Shown: positions 48,279 through 57,541 of the stretch, in pieces
Position numbering within the stretch: position 1 is the stretch's first letter
Layout of the letters: each line of letters opens with the position of its first letter
From: Metaclostridioides mangenotii
GTDB taxonomy: Bacteria; Bacillota; Clostridia; Peptostreptococcales; Peptostreptococcaceae
Reading direction: 5' to 3'
Length of the DNA stretch: 64,000 bases
Assembly: GCF_017873185.1 (NCBI RefSeq)
Contig: NZ_JAGGJX010000008.1
Coordinates: 1 to 64,000, forward strand
Notes under the pieces: generated by a model
What the model was told of the DNA's origin: nothing
The model's database searches: none
Seen by the model: the letters and a program-made list of their open reading frames with translations, nothing else
Program-made: the position numbers and the translations under genes

Positions 48279-49195
48279 AATATCTCCCTTTTTTCATCAT
48301 TCAATACAGTTTTTAAAGACTCTAAAGCAACCTCAAGCTGATCGTCGTCAGGATCTTTTGTCGTAAAGTATTGAAGCATCATTCCTGGATACGCAACTAT
48401 TCTTGTAATCTTGTTGTCGTACTTACCAAGCATCCTAATAATCTCATATGCTATACCCGAAACTACCGGAATACATATAATTCTCACGCCTATTCTCACA
48501 AGAGGATTTGGCCAACCAAAGAAAGAAAAAAGTATTATAGATGTAGCCATAACTATAAATAGAAAGTTGGTTCCACATCTTGGATGCAATCTTTTGTACT
48601 TTCTAGCATTTTCTACAGTCAATTCTTCGTCATTTTCATAGCAGTGAATTGATTTGTGTTCTGCACCATGATACTGGAACACCCTCTCAATATCCTCGCT
48701 TTTAGAAACCAATACTATATATGTAAATAAAATACATATTCTTATCATTCCCTCAATAAGGTTTAATATAATATTATTTTTTATAAAACTTGCGAAAAGT
48801 CCACCTGTAAGCGTTGGTATAAGCACAAATAAACCAACTGACAATACCATAGCGATCGCCATTGATAAAAATATTATCACTTCATTTGCTTTATCTTTAA
48901 ATATTTTCTTTATAAAAATATCAAACTTATCCTCTTCCTCTCCTTCTTCTCCTAAAAATACTTCTGAAGAATAGTTCAAGCTCTTTACGCCTTCTATCAT
49001 TGTCTCTATCATAATCAAACCACCTCTTAAAAAAGGTACTTTGTCTAATTTTCTATCTCTTACCCAGCTTTCAATATCTTCTTTTTTTATGGCGATATTT
49101 CCATCTGTCTTCCTTACTGCAATCGCTCTATGTTCTTTAGATTGCATCATGACACCTTCGATGACAGCTTGACCACCAACTGATTGTTTTTTCAT
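48275..49195 (-). CDS. yqhQ: DUF1385 membrane protein (YqhQ-like)
   Basis: The 306-aa protein begins KKQSVGGQAVIEGVMMQSKE, the DUF1385 signature, and has about four membrane helices (residues about 105-160 and 205-250). It carries a conserved central YHGAEHKSIHCYEN motif and KRLHPRCGTNF with His/Cys residues that look metal-binding. The biochemical function is unknown. The gene commonly neighbours rpmE, prmC and prfA in Firmicutes, as here. Confidence 0.88.
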   Translation of the reverse strand: MKKQSVGGQAVIEGVMMQSKEHRAIAVRKTDGNIAIKKEDIESWVRDRKLDKVPFLRGGLIMIETMIEGVKSLNYSSEVFLGEEGEEEDKFDIFIKKIFKDKANEVIIFLSMAIAMVLSVGLFVLIPTLTGGLFASFIKNNIILNLIEGMIRICILFTYIVLVSKSEDIERVFQYHGAEHKSIHCYENDEELTVENARKYKRLHPRCGTNFLFIVMATSIILFSFFGWPNPLVRIGVRIICIPVVSGIAYEIIRMLGKYDNKITRIVAYPGMMLQYFTTKDPDDDQLEVALESLKTVLNDEKREIL

Positions 49196-49261
49196 ATTCC
49201 ACCCCTTAAATACATCTTAAATAAATAACTTATATGAATTTTAACATATTTAACCGATTTT

Positions 49262-49296
49262 GGGTAATAAAATAGGAGTTGGTACGTTCCAACTCC
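49262..49296 (-). terminator. Terminator of rpmE
   Basis: GGAGTTGG (49275-49282) and CCAACTCC (49289-49296) form an 8-bp stem with a 6-nt loop. The minus strand continues with TATTTTATT. It lies between rpmE and yqhQ and sets rpmE apart as its own unit. Confidence 0.8.
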
Positions 49297-49309
49297 ACTT
49301 TTATAACAT

Positions 49310-49510
49310 TTAGTCCATATTGAATCTCTTTTTGAACTTGTCGATTCTTCCACCTTTTTCCACATTCTTTTGCTTACCTGTGTAGAATGGATGGCACTCT
49401 GAACAAATTTCAACTTTTATTTCGTCCTTAGTTGAACCAGCAATAAAAGTGTTTCCACAAGCACAGTGTACTTCAACTGGATTGTAATTTGGTTGTATTT
49501 CTTTTTGCAC
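49310..49510 (-). CDS. rpmE: 50S ribosomal protein L31 (zinc-binding form)
   Basis: The 66-aa protein reads [19 protein letters not shown] at the start and has the C-x-C...C-x2-C zinc set (HCACGN, about residues 16-18; [13 protein letters not shown], about residues 37-40), marking the C+ form. GTG at 49510 follows GAGAGGTGATTCTA and gives the family's exact length; starts further upstream overlap that site. Confidence 0.95.
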   Translation of the reverse strand: MQKEIQPNYNPVEVHCACGNTFIAGSTKDEIKVEICSECHPFYTGKQKNVEKGGRIDKFKKRFNMD

Positions 49511-49706
49511 TAGAATCACCTCTCTCTTTATTTAAACATTAAATTTAACTTTTTAGTTTTTTTCTACATTAACAACTACACCATTATAGCACAAGTTATT
49601 ATGGCATTCAAGAACATTTTGTTCCAATAATTCTAACTTATGTCTAATATTTATCATAATTAATATAAGACTATTGAATGCTTATTTGATTTTGTAAATT
49701 TATCAG

Positions 49707-51344
49707 TTATATTGACTTACTTGATTTTATAAACTCATCATTGTTTTTAGTTCTCTTCAACAACTCAATCATTTTATCTGTAATTTCAAGAATAGAATTG
49801 TTGCTCATCTCTCTTCTAAGCTTCCACAGAACAGACTTTTCTTCCTCAGAAAGAAGTAAGTCTTCTCTTCTTGTACCTGATTTATATATATCTACTGCTG
49901 GGAATATTCTCTTCTCAGCTAGCTTTCTATCTAAGTGAAGCTCCATATTACCAGTTCCCTTAAATTCCTCAAATATAAGGTCATCCATTCTAGATCCAGT
50001 CTCAACTAGAGCTGTTCCTAAGATAGTAAGAGAACCACCTTGTCTTATATTTCTTGCTGCTCCAAAGAACTTTTTAGGACCGTAAAGCGCCCCTGGATCT
50101 AAACCTCCAGATAGTGTTCTTCCAGTTGGAGATATGGTTAGATTATAAGCTCTAGCAAGTCTAGTTATACTATCCAAAAGAATAACTACATCTTTTCCGT
50201 GCTCGACCAATCTCTGAGCTCTATTCAATACCATCTCAGCAACTTTAACATGATGGCTTGATGCCTGATCAAACGTAGAGTAAATTACCTCTCCATCTAT
50301 TGATTCCTTCATGTCTGTAACTTCCTCAGGTCTTTCGTCTATTAACAAAACAATTAGATCTACATCTGGATAGTTTCTTGATATGCTATTAGCAACGCTC
50401 TTTAGAAGTACGGTTTTACCGGCTTTTGGAGGTGCAACAATAAGTCCTCTCTGTCCTTTACCTATTGGAGATATTAAATCTATCATTCTTGTGGCTATTT
50501 CACTTTGATTCTTTTCAAGCGATAATCTCTCTTCTGGGTATATTGGTGTTAACAGCTCGAAGTTTACTCTCTTTATTGCAGTATCTGGATTTTCATCATT
50601 TATTTTTTGTACATATAAAAGTGCTCTAAATTTCTCTCCACTCTTAGGATGTCTTGTGATACCCTTTACCTTATCGCCTGTCTTCATATTAAATCTTCTA
50701 ATTTGAGACGGAGATACGTAGACATCACCTTCAGTTGATAAGTAATTTGAACCCCTTAAAAATCCAAATCCATCTTGTAGTATCTCTAATACGCCTACTA
50801 CTTCATCTTCTTTGGATGTATTAAATTCATCTACTATTTTTGATTCCTCAACTTGTTTAGGCATGTAATTTACCTTTCCGTTGTTGAAATTTGATCGATT
50901 TGATCTCGGTACACATTTTTCAACTCTACTATTTGAATCGTTTCTATTATTTACATCATTTCTACTTGTATTCTCATTCTTCCCATTTATGTCTTTATTT
51001 ACTATAACCCTATTAACAACTTCTTTATTGTTTACTTCATTCCTATTTTTGTTTACGTTCCCATTTGAGTTATCTCTTTCAACACTAACAGACTTATTGT
51101 TTGTTTCCTTTATAGTGTTCTTTACTATTTTAGCTTCTTTCTTTTCCACTGAAACATTTATATTCGCTTCCGATTTTGCATTATTATCTTCTTCTTTTTC
51201 TTGCATTGTTTTCTGTATAAGATCGATTAGCTCTCCCTTTTTGTACTTACTAACAGATTTTATATTAAGTTCTTTTGCAACTAATCTAAGCTCAGACAGT
51301 GTTTTAGTATCTAGCTTAGGTTGCATTTCAATATCTATACTCAA
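49707..51344 (-). CDS. rho: Transcription termination factor Rho with Asn-rich insertion
   Basis: RNA-dependent ATPase. The 545-aa protein has an N-terminal SAP-like helical domain ([19 protein letters not shown], residues about 16-34), a low-complexity Lys/Asn-rich region (about 54-160, with about 25 Asn in residues 81-160 by my count), the cold-shock RNA-binding domain ([15 protein letters not shown]) and the hexameric ATPase core (P-loop [38 protein letters not shown]). The start is TTG, supported by AGGGAGGATTATC. Typical Rho without the insert is about 420 aa. Confidence 0.96.
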   Translation of the reverse strand: MSIDIEMQPKLDTKTLSELRLVAKELNIKSVSKYKKGELIDLIQKTMQEKEEDNNAKSEANINVSVEKKEAKIVKNTIKETNNKSVSVERDNSNGNVNKNRNEVNNKEVVNRVIVNKDINGKNENTSRNDVNNRNDSNSRVEKCVPRSNRSNFNNGKVNYMPKQVEESKIVDEFNTSKEDEVVGVLEILQDGFGFLRGSNYLSTEGDVYVSPSQIRRFNMKTGDKVKGITRHPKSGEKFRALLYVQKINDENPDTAIKRVNFELLTPIYPEERLSLEKNQSEIATRMIDLISPIGKGQRGLIVAPPKAGKTVLLKSVANSISRNYPDVDLIVLLIDERPEEVTDMKESIDGEVIYSTFDQASSHHVKVAEMVLNRAQRLVEHGKDVVILLDSITRLARAYNLTISPTGRTLSGGLDPGALYGPKKFFGAARNIRQGGSLTILGTALVETGSRMDDLIFEEFKGTGNMELHLDRKLAEKRIFPAVDIYKSGTRREDLLLSEEEKSVLWKLRREMSNNSILEITDKMIELLKRTKNNDEFIKSSKSI

Positions 51345-51512
51345 GATAATCCTCCCTATCTTTTTTTATTTATAAACTTTAAGTTTGAAAATTTTATTAG
51401 AAATTTCAGGCATGAAAAAGAAAAGTTGTGTTTAGATGATTAACTCCTATAATATCACTATTTATATATTATGGTCAATAAGCAAGATTTAATACCAATC
51501 ATTGGAACTATA

Positions 51513-51554
51513 GATAAAAAAAATAGATAAATACAATTTTTGTATTTATCTATT
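51513..51554 (-). terminator. Terminator of galU and the 37-aa gene
   Basis: AATAGATAAATACAA (51522-51536), loop TTT, and TTGTATTTATCTATT (51540-51554) form a perfect 15-bp stem followed by a U-run (TTTTTTATC) on the minus strand. It lies 21 bp after the stop of the small membrane peptide gene. Confidence 0.92.
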
Positions 51555-51575
51555 AAATAAACTTGTTTTGCTTTT

Positions 51576-51689
51576 TTACAATATGCCAGCTACCATACTT
51601 AGTACAGCCGTTATACTAGAAAGTACTAATACGCCTACAATTCCAAGAGCTATTATTTTGTTCGTCTTTTTTTGTTTTTTTGTAGTCAT
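51576..51689 (-). CDS. Small single-pass membrane peptide, 37 aa (DUF4044-like)
   Basis: ATG at 51689 follows GGTGAGTAAAA. The product has a basic start (MTTKKQKKTNK) and one membrane helix (IIALGIVGVLVLSSITAVLS), ending AGIL. Architecture matches the tiny DUF4044-type peptides of Firmicutes; the family call is tentative. It is followed by a strong terminator and lies 37 bp downstream of galU. Confidence 0.7.
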   Translation of the reverse strand: MTTKKQKKTNKIIALGIVGVLVLSSITAVLSMVAGIL

Positions 51690-51726
51690 TTTTACTCACC
51701 CTCTATTTTGCTAAAATTATGTTAAA

Positions 51727-52641
51727 TTATTTTCCGTTTTTAACATTCTCTATTTTATCGTTCTGCTCGTGATTTTTGCAAACTAATTTTAAGTAGTCTA
51801 TGAAGTCTTCTTTAAGATCATCTTTCTTTAAAGCAAAATCTACTGTAGCTTGTAAAAATCCTAATTTATCTCCAACATCGTATCTTCTACCTTCAAAATT
51901 ATATGCGTACATAGCTTCCTTTTGAGATAATACTTTTAAAGCATCTGTAAGTTGAATCTCACCACCCTTACCTGGTGGTAAGTCTTTAAGTATTCCAAAT
52001 ATCTCAGGAGTGATTATATATCTTCCAAGAATTGCTATATCAGAAGGAGCTTTGTCTGGGTTTGGTTTTTCAACTAAATCCCTAACCTTGTAAACTCTGT
52101 CTTCTATATGTTTTGCTGATATTATACCGTATTTATTTGTATCTTCGTGTTTTACTTGCTGTACACCGAGTATAGTTGTTCTATACTCTTCATATGCACA
52201 CATAAGCTGTTCTAGACAAGGAACATCATTGTCAACGATATCATCTCCAAGCATAACAGCAAATGGTTCATTTCCTATAAAGTGTCTTGCACAGTAAATT
52301 GCATCTCCAAGCCCATTTGGTTCTTTCTGTCTTATGTAATGTATATCTATCATATTAGAAATATTTTGAACAACTTCCAATAGCTCTGTCTTACCCTTTT
52401 GCTCTAATTCTAGCTCTAGCTCTACAGATTTGTCGAAATGATCTTCTATAGATTTCTTATTTCTACCTGTAATTATAAGAATTTCTTCTATGCCTGATGC
52501 TACAGCTTCTTCTATTATATATTGTAAAGTTGGCTTATCAACTATTGGTAACATCTCTTTTGGTTGCGCTTTTGTCGCTGGTAAGAACCTTGTCCCAAGT
52601 CCAGCAGCAGGAATTACCGCCTTTTTAACTTTCATTTTCAT
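51727..52641 (-). CDS. galU: UTP-glucose-1-phosphate uridylyltransferase
   Basis: Makes UDP-glucose for envelope glycans. The 304-aa protein has AVIPAAGLGTRFLPATKAQ and PKEMLPIVDKPTLQYIIEE at the N-terminus, MLGDDIVDN, GRYIITPEIF and RRYDVGDKLGFLQATVDFA. ATG at 52641 follows GGAGAGGACTGAATTG. No other sugar-nucleotide genes are adjacent. Confidence 0.95.
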   Translation of the reverse strand: MKMKVKKAVIPAAGLGTRFLPATKAQPKEMLPIVDKPTLQYIIEEAVASGIEEILIITGRNKKSIEDHFDKSVELELELEQKGKTELLEVVQNISNMIDIHYIRQKEPNGLGDAIYCARHFIGNEPFAVMLGDDIVDNDVPCLEQLMCAYEEYRTTILGVQQVKHEDTNKYGIISAKHIEDRVYKVRDLVEKPNPDKAPSDIAILGRYIITPEIFGILKDLPPGKGGEIQLTDALKVLSQKEAMYAYNFEGRRYDVGDKLGFLQATVDFALKKDDLKEDFIDYLKLVCKNHEQNDKIENVKNGK

Positions 52642-52712
52642 CAATTCAGTCCTCTCCTAATTCGTAGTAATTTAATTTATTAAACTATCGATCAATATAC
52701 TGCAACTATTAA

Positions 52713-52762
52713 AAAACTAAAAGTGCAATAGACTATTTGCAGTAATTGCCTATTGCACTTTT
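52713..52762 (-). terminator. Terminator of the pepF-like gene
   Basis: AAAAGTGCAATAG (52719-52731) and CTATTGCACTTTT (52750-52762) form a perfect 13-bp stem, followed on the minus strand by AGTTTTTTAAT. It lies about 40 bp after the stop at 52804. Confidence 0.9.
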
Positions 52763-52803
52763 AATATATTGTAACACTAATTTGATCTATTTTCTATTTA
52801 ATA

Positions 52804-54717
52804 TTAAATTATTTTTTCGAGTTCATCCACCAAACTATTGAATTTATTAATGGTGTTCTCTATTGGTTTAGTATTCGATAAGTTAACTCCATGTTTTTTT
52901 AATAAATTTATAGGATAATCAGATCCTCCCTCTTTTAAGAAGCTAACGTAATTATCTGGACCGTTTTTTAGTATATCTTGTGCAAATGTAACGCCTGCAC
53001 TACATCCAGTTGCATATTTATACACATAGAAACTGTTGTAAAAGTGCGGTATTCTAGCCCAACCAACTTTTGATAATTGGTCTAACTCATAATCTTTTCC
53101 GTAGTATTTTTGTAGCAGACCTCCCCATAAATCATTTAGTACTGCAGTATTTACATTTTTTCCTTTCTCCATCATTACATGTATTTCTTTTTCAAATTCT
53201 GCGTACATTGTTTGTGTATACAATGTACTTTTTATAAGATCCAAGTACTGAGTTATATAGTACGCCTTTTCTTCGTTATTTTTAGCATTTCGAATATACT
53301 TCTCATAAAGTAATGCTTCATTGGTTGTCGAAGCTACCTCATGAGTAAATATAGACGGACTAGAGTTGTAGTAACTTTGGTTTTGTGACGCCATGAACTC
53401 GTACACTGCATGTCCCAATTCGTGTGTTAACGTTGAAACAGCATTTATCGAGTTGTTGTAATTTAATAGTATATAAGGGTGGTTTCCGTAAACTGATAGA
53501 CAGTATCCACCACTGACTTTATTTTTTCCAGAATAAACATCTATCCAATTTTCATTAAAAGCCTTGTATAAAATATCACTATACTCTTTACCTAGAGGAG
53601 CTAAAGTAGAGTAAACTATACCTTGAGCCTTATCGTAGGCTATGTCTTCATTTAGACCCTTAGCCATTGGCACATTCATATCGTAAGTATGCACTTTATC
53701 CACTTTTAAAGCTTTTTTTCTAAGTGATGTATATTTATGAAGACCTTCCATATTATTATTTACCACTGTTATTAAATTGTTGTATACCTTTTCATCTATA
53801 TCATCCGATTTTAAATACATCTCTAGAGATGAATCGTATCCCCTGGCATCCGCATAAAATATATTTTTCTTAACTTGACCCGTTAATAATCCTGAAAGGG
53901 TATTTAAATTTTCATTGTATGAATTAAATTCTTTTTGATAAGCCTTTTTTCTGACTTCTCTATCATTTGACTCCATTTTAGTTGCATATTCGGCGGGAGT
54001 CATATCCGTTTTCTTATCCATATTATTAAAAAGCTCGTAAACATTTCCTGGGAGACTTGTGATAAACGACGCTTTGTTTAAAATACTCTCCGACTTATCA
54101 TCTAAATAATAAAATTTATTTCTTCTTACTTCCTTCAAGTAAGTTCCGTACTTTTTATTTATTTTCTTATTTGATATTATTTTCTTATAGTCTTTATTTG
54201 GTATTTTTAATATTTCAAGTTCCAATTTTGAACATATACCAGAGTAATCACTCGCCACTTTATTTAATTCTTCATTCATATCAATGTACTTATAATCATT
54301 TTTATTTATATCTTGTTTTAGTTTTGGATACGCACAGAGCTTGTCAAACCTCATATCTAGCTTTTCTTTTATTCCTAAAGCAAATGATAAATGCGTTTGG
54401 GACTTAGCAGCTTTTCCTATGTAATTTTTAAGCTCCTTAGTATCCTTTTTAAAACTATTCAGTTCTTTTTTCCATTGTTCATCACTTTTATACAATGAAT
54501 TTAGATTCCAACTGACTCTCATACTGTTAGTATTATCTTCTACTTTATCAGAAGCATTTTTATTATCATTTTTGGTTTCATCTTCATTGTTTTTCATAGC
54601 TTCTATTCTATTTTCAGTTTTCTGATTATGCTTAAAACTATTTTCAATACTAAATAATGCCATACAAAAAACACATATAACTAAAGGTATCATTTTTTTA
54701 AACAAACTTTTACTCAT
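52804..54717 (-). CDS. Exported oligoendopeptidase F-like M3 peptidase
   Basis: Zinc peptidase cleaving oligopeptides. From ATG 54717 the product is 637 aa. It has a basic start and a hydrophobic segment (FKKMIPLVICVFCMALFS, residues about 6-23), then an Asp/Asn/Lys linker, an N-terminal PepF lobe (WNLNSLYKSDEQWKKEL), and the M3 site TLTHELGHAVYEF with the third ligand in FTHEVASTTNEALL. Classical PepF is cytosolic and about 600 aa; this one seems exported or membrane-tethered. An upstream TTG in frame overlaps the ribosome site and is rejected. Confidence 0.9.
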   Translation of the reverse strand: MSKSLFKKMIPLVICVFCMALFSIENSFKHNQKTENRIEAMKNNEDETKNDNKNASDKVEDNTNSMRVSWNLNSLYKSDEQWKKELNSFKKDTKELKNYIGKAAKSQTHLSFALGIKEKLDMRFDKLCAYPKLKQDINKNDYKYIDMNEELNKVASDYSGICSKLELEILKIPNKDYKKIISNKKINKKYGTYLKEVRRNKFYYLDDKSESILNKASFITSLPGNVYELFNNMDKKTDMTPAEYATKMESNDREVRKKAYQKEFNSYNENLNTLSGLLTGQVKKNIFYADARGYDSSLEMYLKSDDIDEKVYNNLITVVNNNMEGLHKYTSLRKKALKVDKVHTYDMNVPMAKGLNEDIAYDKAQGIVYSTLAPLGKEYSDILYKAFNENWIDVYSGKNKVSGGYCLSVYGNHPYILLNYNNSINAVSTLTHELGHAVYEFMASQNQSYYNSSPSIFTHEVASTTNEALLYEKYIRNAKNNEEKAYYITQYLDLIKSTLYTQTMYAEFEKEIHVMMEKGKNVNTAVLNDLWGGLLQKYYGKDYELDQLSKVGWARIPHFYNSFYVYKYATGCSAGVTFAQDILKNGPDNYVSFLKEGGSDYPINLLKKHGVNLSNTKPIENTINKFNSLVDELEKII

Positions 54718-54720
54718 AAT

Positions 54721-54770
54721 AAGCCATCCTTTCAATCTGTCTAGTTAATACTTAGGATGGCTTTTTTTTG
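54721..54770. promoter_or_regulatory. Hairpin covering the ribosome binding site of the pepF-like gene
   Basis: AAGCCATCCT (54721-54730) is the reverse complement of AGGATGGCTT (54754-54763). On the minus strand the second arm of the stem contains the AAGGATGG ribosome site, three bases before ATG 54717, so the stem would mask it. On the plus strand eight T follow (54762-54769), so the same DNA would also act as a terminator for antisense transcripts. Confidence 0.5.
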
Positions 54771-54851
54771 ATAAATTATTCAATTATGTAAGTATATTTA
54801 GTACATATTATTTATACAATAAATCTATATAATACATAGATATTTTTCCAA

Positions 54852-55063
54852 TTATCCACAGCATCTATATATTATCAACAGTTAGGAATACGCTTTCTTC
54901 AGTATAATTTTCGCTATTTTTAAATATTTTTTTCGAATTAATATACTTTATTAACATATATATACAACTTATCCACATTTTTTCGTAGTTATCAACCATT
55001 TTCTGTGCATAACTCGCGAAACACTTAATAAGACAGGATTTTTTTATCCACATTTTATCAACA
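54852..55063. other. Cluster of seven DnaA boxes in a gene-free gap
   Basis: Within 212 bp there are three perfect TTATCCACA boxes (54852-54860, 54969-54977, 55044-55052) and one TTATGCACA on the minus strand (55004-55012). There are also three near-consensus boxes: TTATCAACA (54872-54880), TTATCAACC (54989-54997) and TTATCAACA (55055-55063). An AT-rich stretch of about 65 bp (54900-54966) lies among them. The 307-bp interval 54770-55076 holds no credible gene. Roles could be DnaA titration, regulation of spoIIE readthrough, or an origin-like element. Confidence 0.8.
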
Positions 55064-55076
55064 TCAATAAAACAAA

Positions 55077-57449
55077 TTATTTTAAGCATATTTTTGTAAC
55101 TAAAACAGTCATATCGTCTTCAATTTGATTTGGCTGAAGTTCTAGAGCTCTATCTAAAATCATATTGGAAATTTTTTTAGTATTTGTTGATTTTATACTG
55201 TCTAAGAAATATATCATCCAATTGTCTCCAAGATCTTTATTTATTCCAGAGTCAACTATTCCATCTGATACCATAATAACAAAGTCTCCATCATTCACCT
55301 TTGCATTTTTTCTATCCAATTTTACATCTGAAAGTATTCCGACAGGTAGCGATGAGGAAGATATAAGGTCAATGTCTCCATTGCTCCTCTTAATATAAGT
55401 TGAACAAGCTCCCATTTTTATTGTATCTAGAGACCCACGTCTAAGGTCAACTATGCCCAGATCTAAGGTCGAAAACATTTCATCAGATGATTTTAGCATC
55501 AACATATTATTAATCGTGTCTATAACTATCTCATCTTCAATTTTTGCATCTATCATTTTTTCTAAAATGTCTATTGTAGCTGATGATTCTTCATAGGCTT
55601 TTTTCCCCTTTCCCATTCCATCACTTATCGCCATCATATACTTGCCATCATTAATTTCCATAAATGTATAATTGTCACCACAAAGAATATGTCCATCTCT
55701 AGACATCGCAGATACTTCAGTCATAGCTTTAAATTTTTGTGCTTTTACAAATGTAGCCTTACATTTATCCCCAATAGAGTTACAACCCACCTTTCTAGCG
55801 GATAATTCTTCCCCTACAATATCTGTAAGAGCGCTTTTAATCTTCTCTTCACACATCCTTCCATTCGCACATGTAACTTTCTCTACCTCGATTTCAAACT
55901 CATTATTTGATTTAGTTATGTAGTTTACTTTTTCTACATCCACCCCATATCTCTGTAAATTATCGTAAATACTCTTTTCCTTCTCCAGATCAAGCATTAT
56001 ATTATTTTCTAAGTCCAGAGAAAGAGATTCTATCGACTTAGATATACTTCTGATTTGATTTGCTATTAATCTTCTATTTTCCGAAAATTTAGTACTCCAT
56101 TCGTAATCTAATACAAATAGTCTATAGTAGTAATTTGCCATTTTTACTATAGATTCTGGTTTCATACACTCCTTCCTAAAATTCTCTGGTATTTCTTTAA
56201 TTGACAACTCCCCTATATCTTCAATTTCTTCGAGTATATTGTATATCATAGTGTAAGTATGATTAAATCTGGTCTCCCAACACATCCTCTTCATACTACA
56301 CACTCTACATTCATCATTATGTATCATATCTATTACACTCGCTATATCCCTTTGATCGAGCACTCTGTCTTTTTCTCTAATTCTATCAAAAGTATTCGCA
56401 AGGTCGCTGTATGTTTTATAAATATTATTTAGTCTGTTTTTAGTTAGATCTTTGCTCCTCATAATGTAGTCATTTACTACATCATTTGAAGCTACATTGC
56501 TTTTAATTAGTTTTTCAACCTTTGTAAAGACTTTATCAGGTATGAGTATAACCACTAAACATGCAATCAAAATATCTCTGAGCTGCGTTAGATTCGAAGA
56601 AATTCCTGTGCTGTAGGTGTATATTATCATCCAACTTAGAATATATCCTAATATACACAAAAATCTATTTATCTTATTAAAAGCTCCACTAATAAGCCCT
56701 GCAAAAGAATATATCCCCATATATACTGCAGACGTTAGATTATTTATCATAAATGCGATACCTACAACTACACCACAACTAGCTCCCATAGTTGCTCCGC
56801 CGATAATAGCTGTCATAAGCACTACTATAGTAGATAAAACAATCCTCATTGAAATACCAAAAATCGCGACTTCTCCTAGCCCCATTATAGTAAAAGTTGA
56901 TAATAAACTTATGGATATAGCCTCTTCAGGACGCACCGAAAGCCGATTCTTTATATTTGTTATCAAGTCCACCCCATATGAAAATGTATATATAGATATA
57001 AATAAAACTATACTTTCAGTAAAAGCCATTAGAATTTGAAAAGTTGTATTGCCAGAAAACAGTCCTTGTCCAACCGAGATGGGTAAAACCATCCCGGCAC
57101 CCACGAGAGCAAGCAACGGGGTGCTCTCAATCTTTTTAAGTCTACTGCTTAATAACATAAATAAAGTTAAGCATACACAATATTTAGCAATAAACAATGT
57201 ACTATTTGCCGAAAGGATTGTCCCAAAAATGGTTGAAGCAAAAACTGGAACCTTATATCTATCCCATTTGACCATGCAAACAAAAAAAGCTATCCCGAGT
57301 GGAGCTATCGACTCCACAAGTATCGATCTACTAAGTAAAAATCCCATTATCATAAATGATATCGTTGTTAAATTAATATATTTCCCCACAATCTTATAAT
57401 TACTAGTTTTTAAATAATTTTTTTCTAGAACCGCAGCACTTCTTTGCAT
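55077..57449 (-). CDS. spoIIE: Stage II sporulation protein E (PP2C phosphatase)
   Basis: Membrane serine phosphatase that dephosphorylates SpoIIAA and so activates sigma-F in the forespore; it also binds FtsZ. The 790-aa protein has about ten N-terminal membrane helices (residues about 30-300) and a central regulatory region with the conserved CRVCSMKRMCWETRF cysteine motif. The C-terminal PP2C domain has GDNYTFMEINDGKYMMAISDGMGKG (metal-binding Asp residues) and FVIMVSDGIVDSG. Full length. The DnaA-box cluster lies just beyond its stop. Confidence 0.96.
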   Translation of the reverse strand: MQRSAAVLEKNYLKTSNYKIVGKYINLTTISFMIMGFLLSRSILVESIAPLGIAFFVCMVKWDRYKVPVFASTIFGTILSANSTLFIAKYCVCLTLFMLLSSRLKKIESTPLLALVGAGMVLPISVGQGLFSGNTTFQILMAFTESIVLFISIYTFSYGVDLITNIKNRLSVRPEEAISISLLSTFTIMGLGEVAIFGISMRIVLSTIVVLMTAIIGGATMGASCGVVVGIAFMINNLTSAVYMGIYSFAGLISGAFNKINRFLCILGYILSWMIIYTYSTGISSNLTQLRDILIACLVVILIPDKVFTKVEKLIKSNVASNDVVNDYIMRSKDLTKNRLNNIYKTYSDLANTFDRIREKDRVLDQRDIASVIDMIHNDECRVCSMKRMCWETRFNHTYTMIYNILEEIEDIGELSIKEIPENFRKECMKPESIVKMANYYYRLFVLDYEWSTKFSENRRLIANQIRSISKSIESLSLDLENNIMLDLEKEKSIYDNLQRYGVDVEKVNYITKSNNEFEIEVEKVTCANGRMCEEKIKSALTDIVGEELSARKVGCNSIGDKCKATFVKAQKFKAMTEVSAMSRDGHILCGDNYTFMEINDGKYMMAISDGMGKGKKAYEESSATIDILEKMIDAKIEDEIVIDTINNMLMLKSSDEMFSTLDLGIVDLRRGSLDTIKMGACSTYIKRSNGDIDLISSSSLPVGILSDVKLDRKNAKVNDGDFVIMVSDGIVDSGINKDLGDNWMIYFLDSIKSTNTKKISNMILDRALELQPNQIEDDMTVLVTKICLK

Positions 57450-57541
57450 TTCTAAAACCCCCTCATTTGTTTATATCAAGAGTTTACCAAAATGAAAGAA
57501 GTTTTTTTGTCAAAATCAGTTCCATAATTCAAAAAAGATTC

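Noticed and set aside
49192-49413. 73-codon minus-strand open frame between rpmE and yqhQ
   Set aside because: It overlaps rpmE in another frame, runs through the rpmE terminator and lacks a ribosome site.
54770-55076. Chromosomal replication origin proper (oriC)
   Set aside because: The boxes are strong, but no dnaA, dnaN, rpmH or rnpA is near and I cannot compute GC skew. It is kept as a DnaA-box cluster only.
54865-55089. 74-codon minus-strand open frame after spoIIE
   Set aside because: It has no ribosome site, overlaps the spoIIE stop, and its repeated MWI/VDN residues are just translations of the TGTGGATAA and GTTGATAA DnaA boxes.
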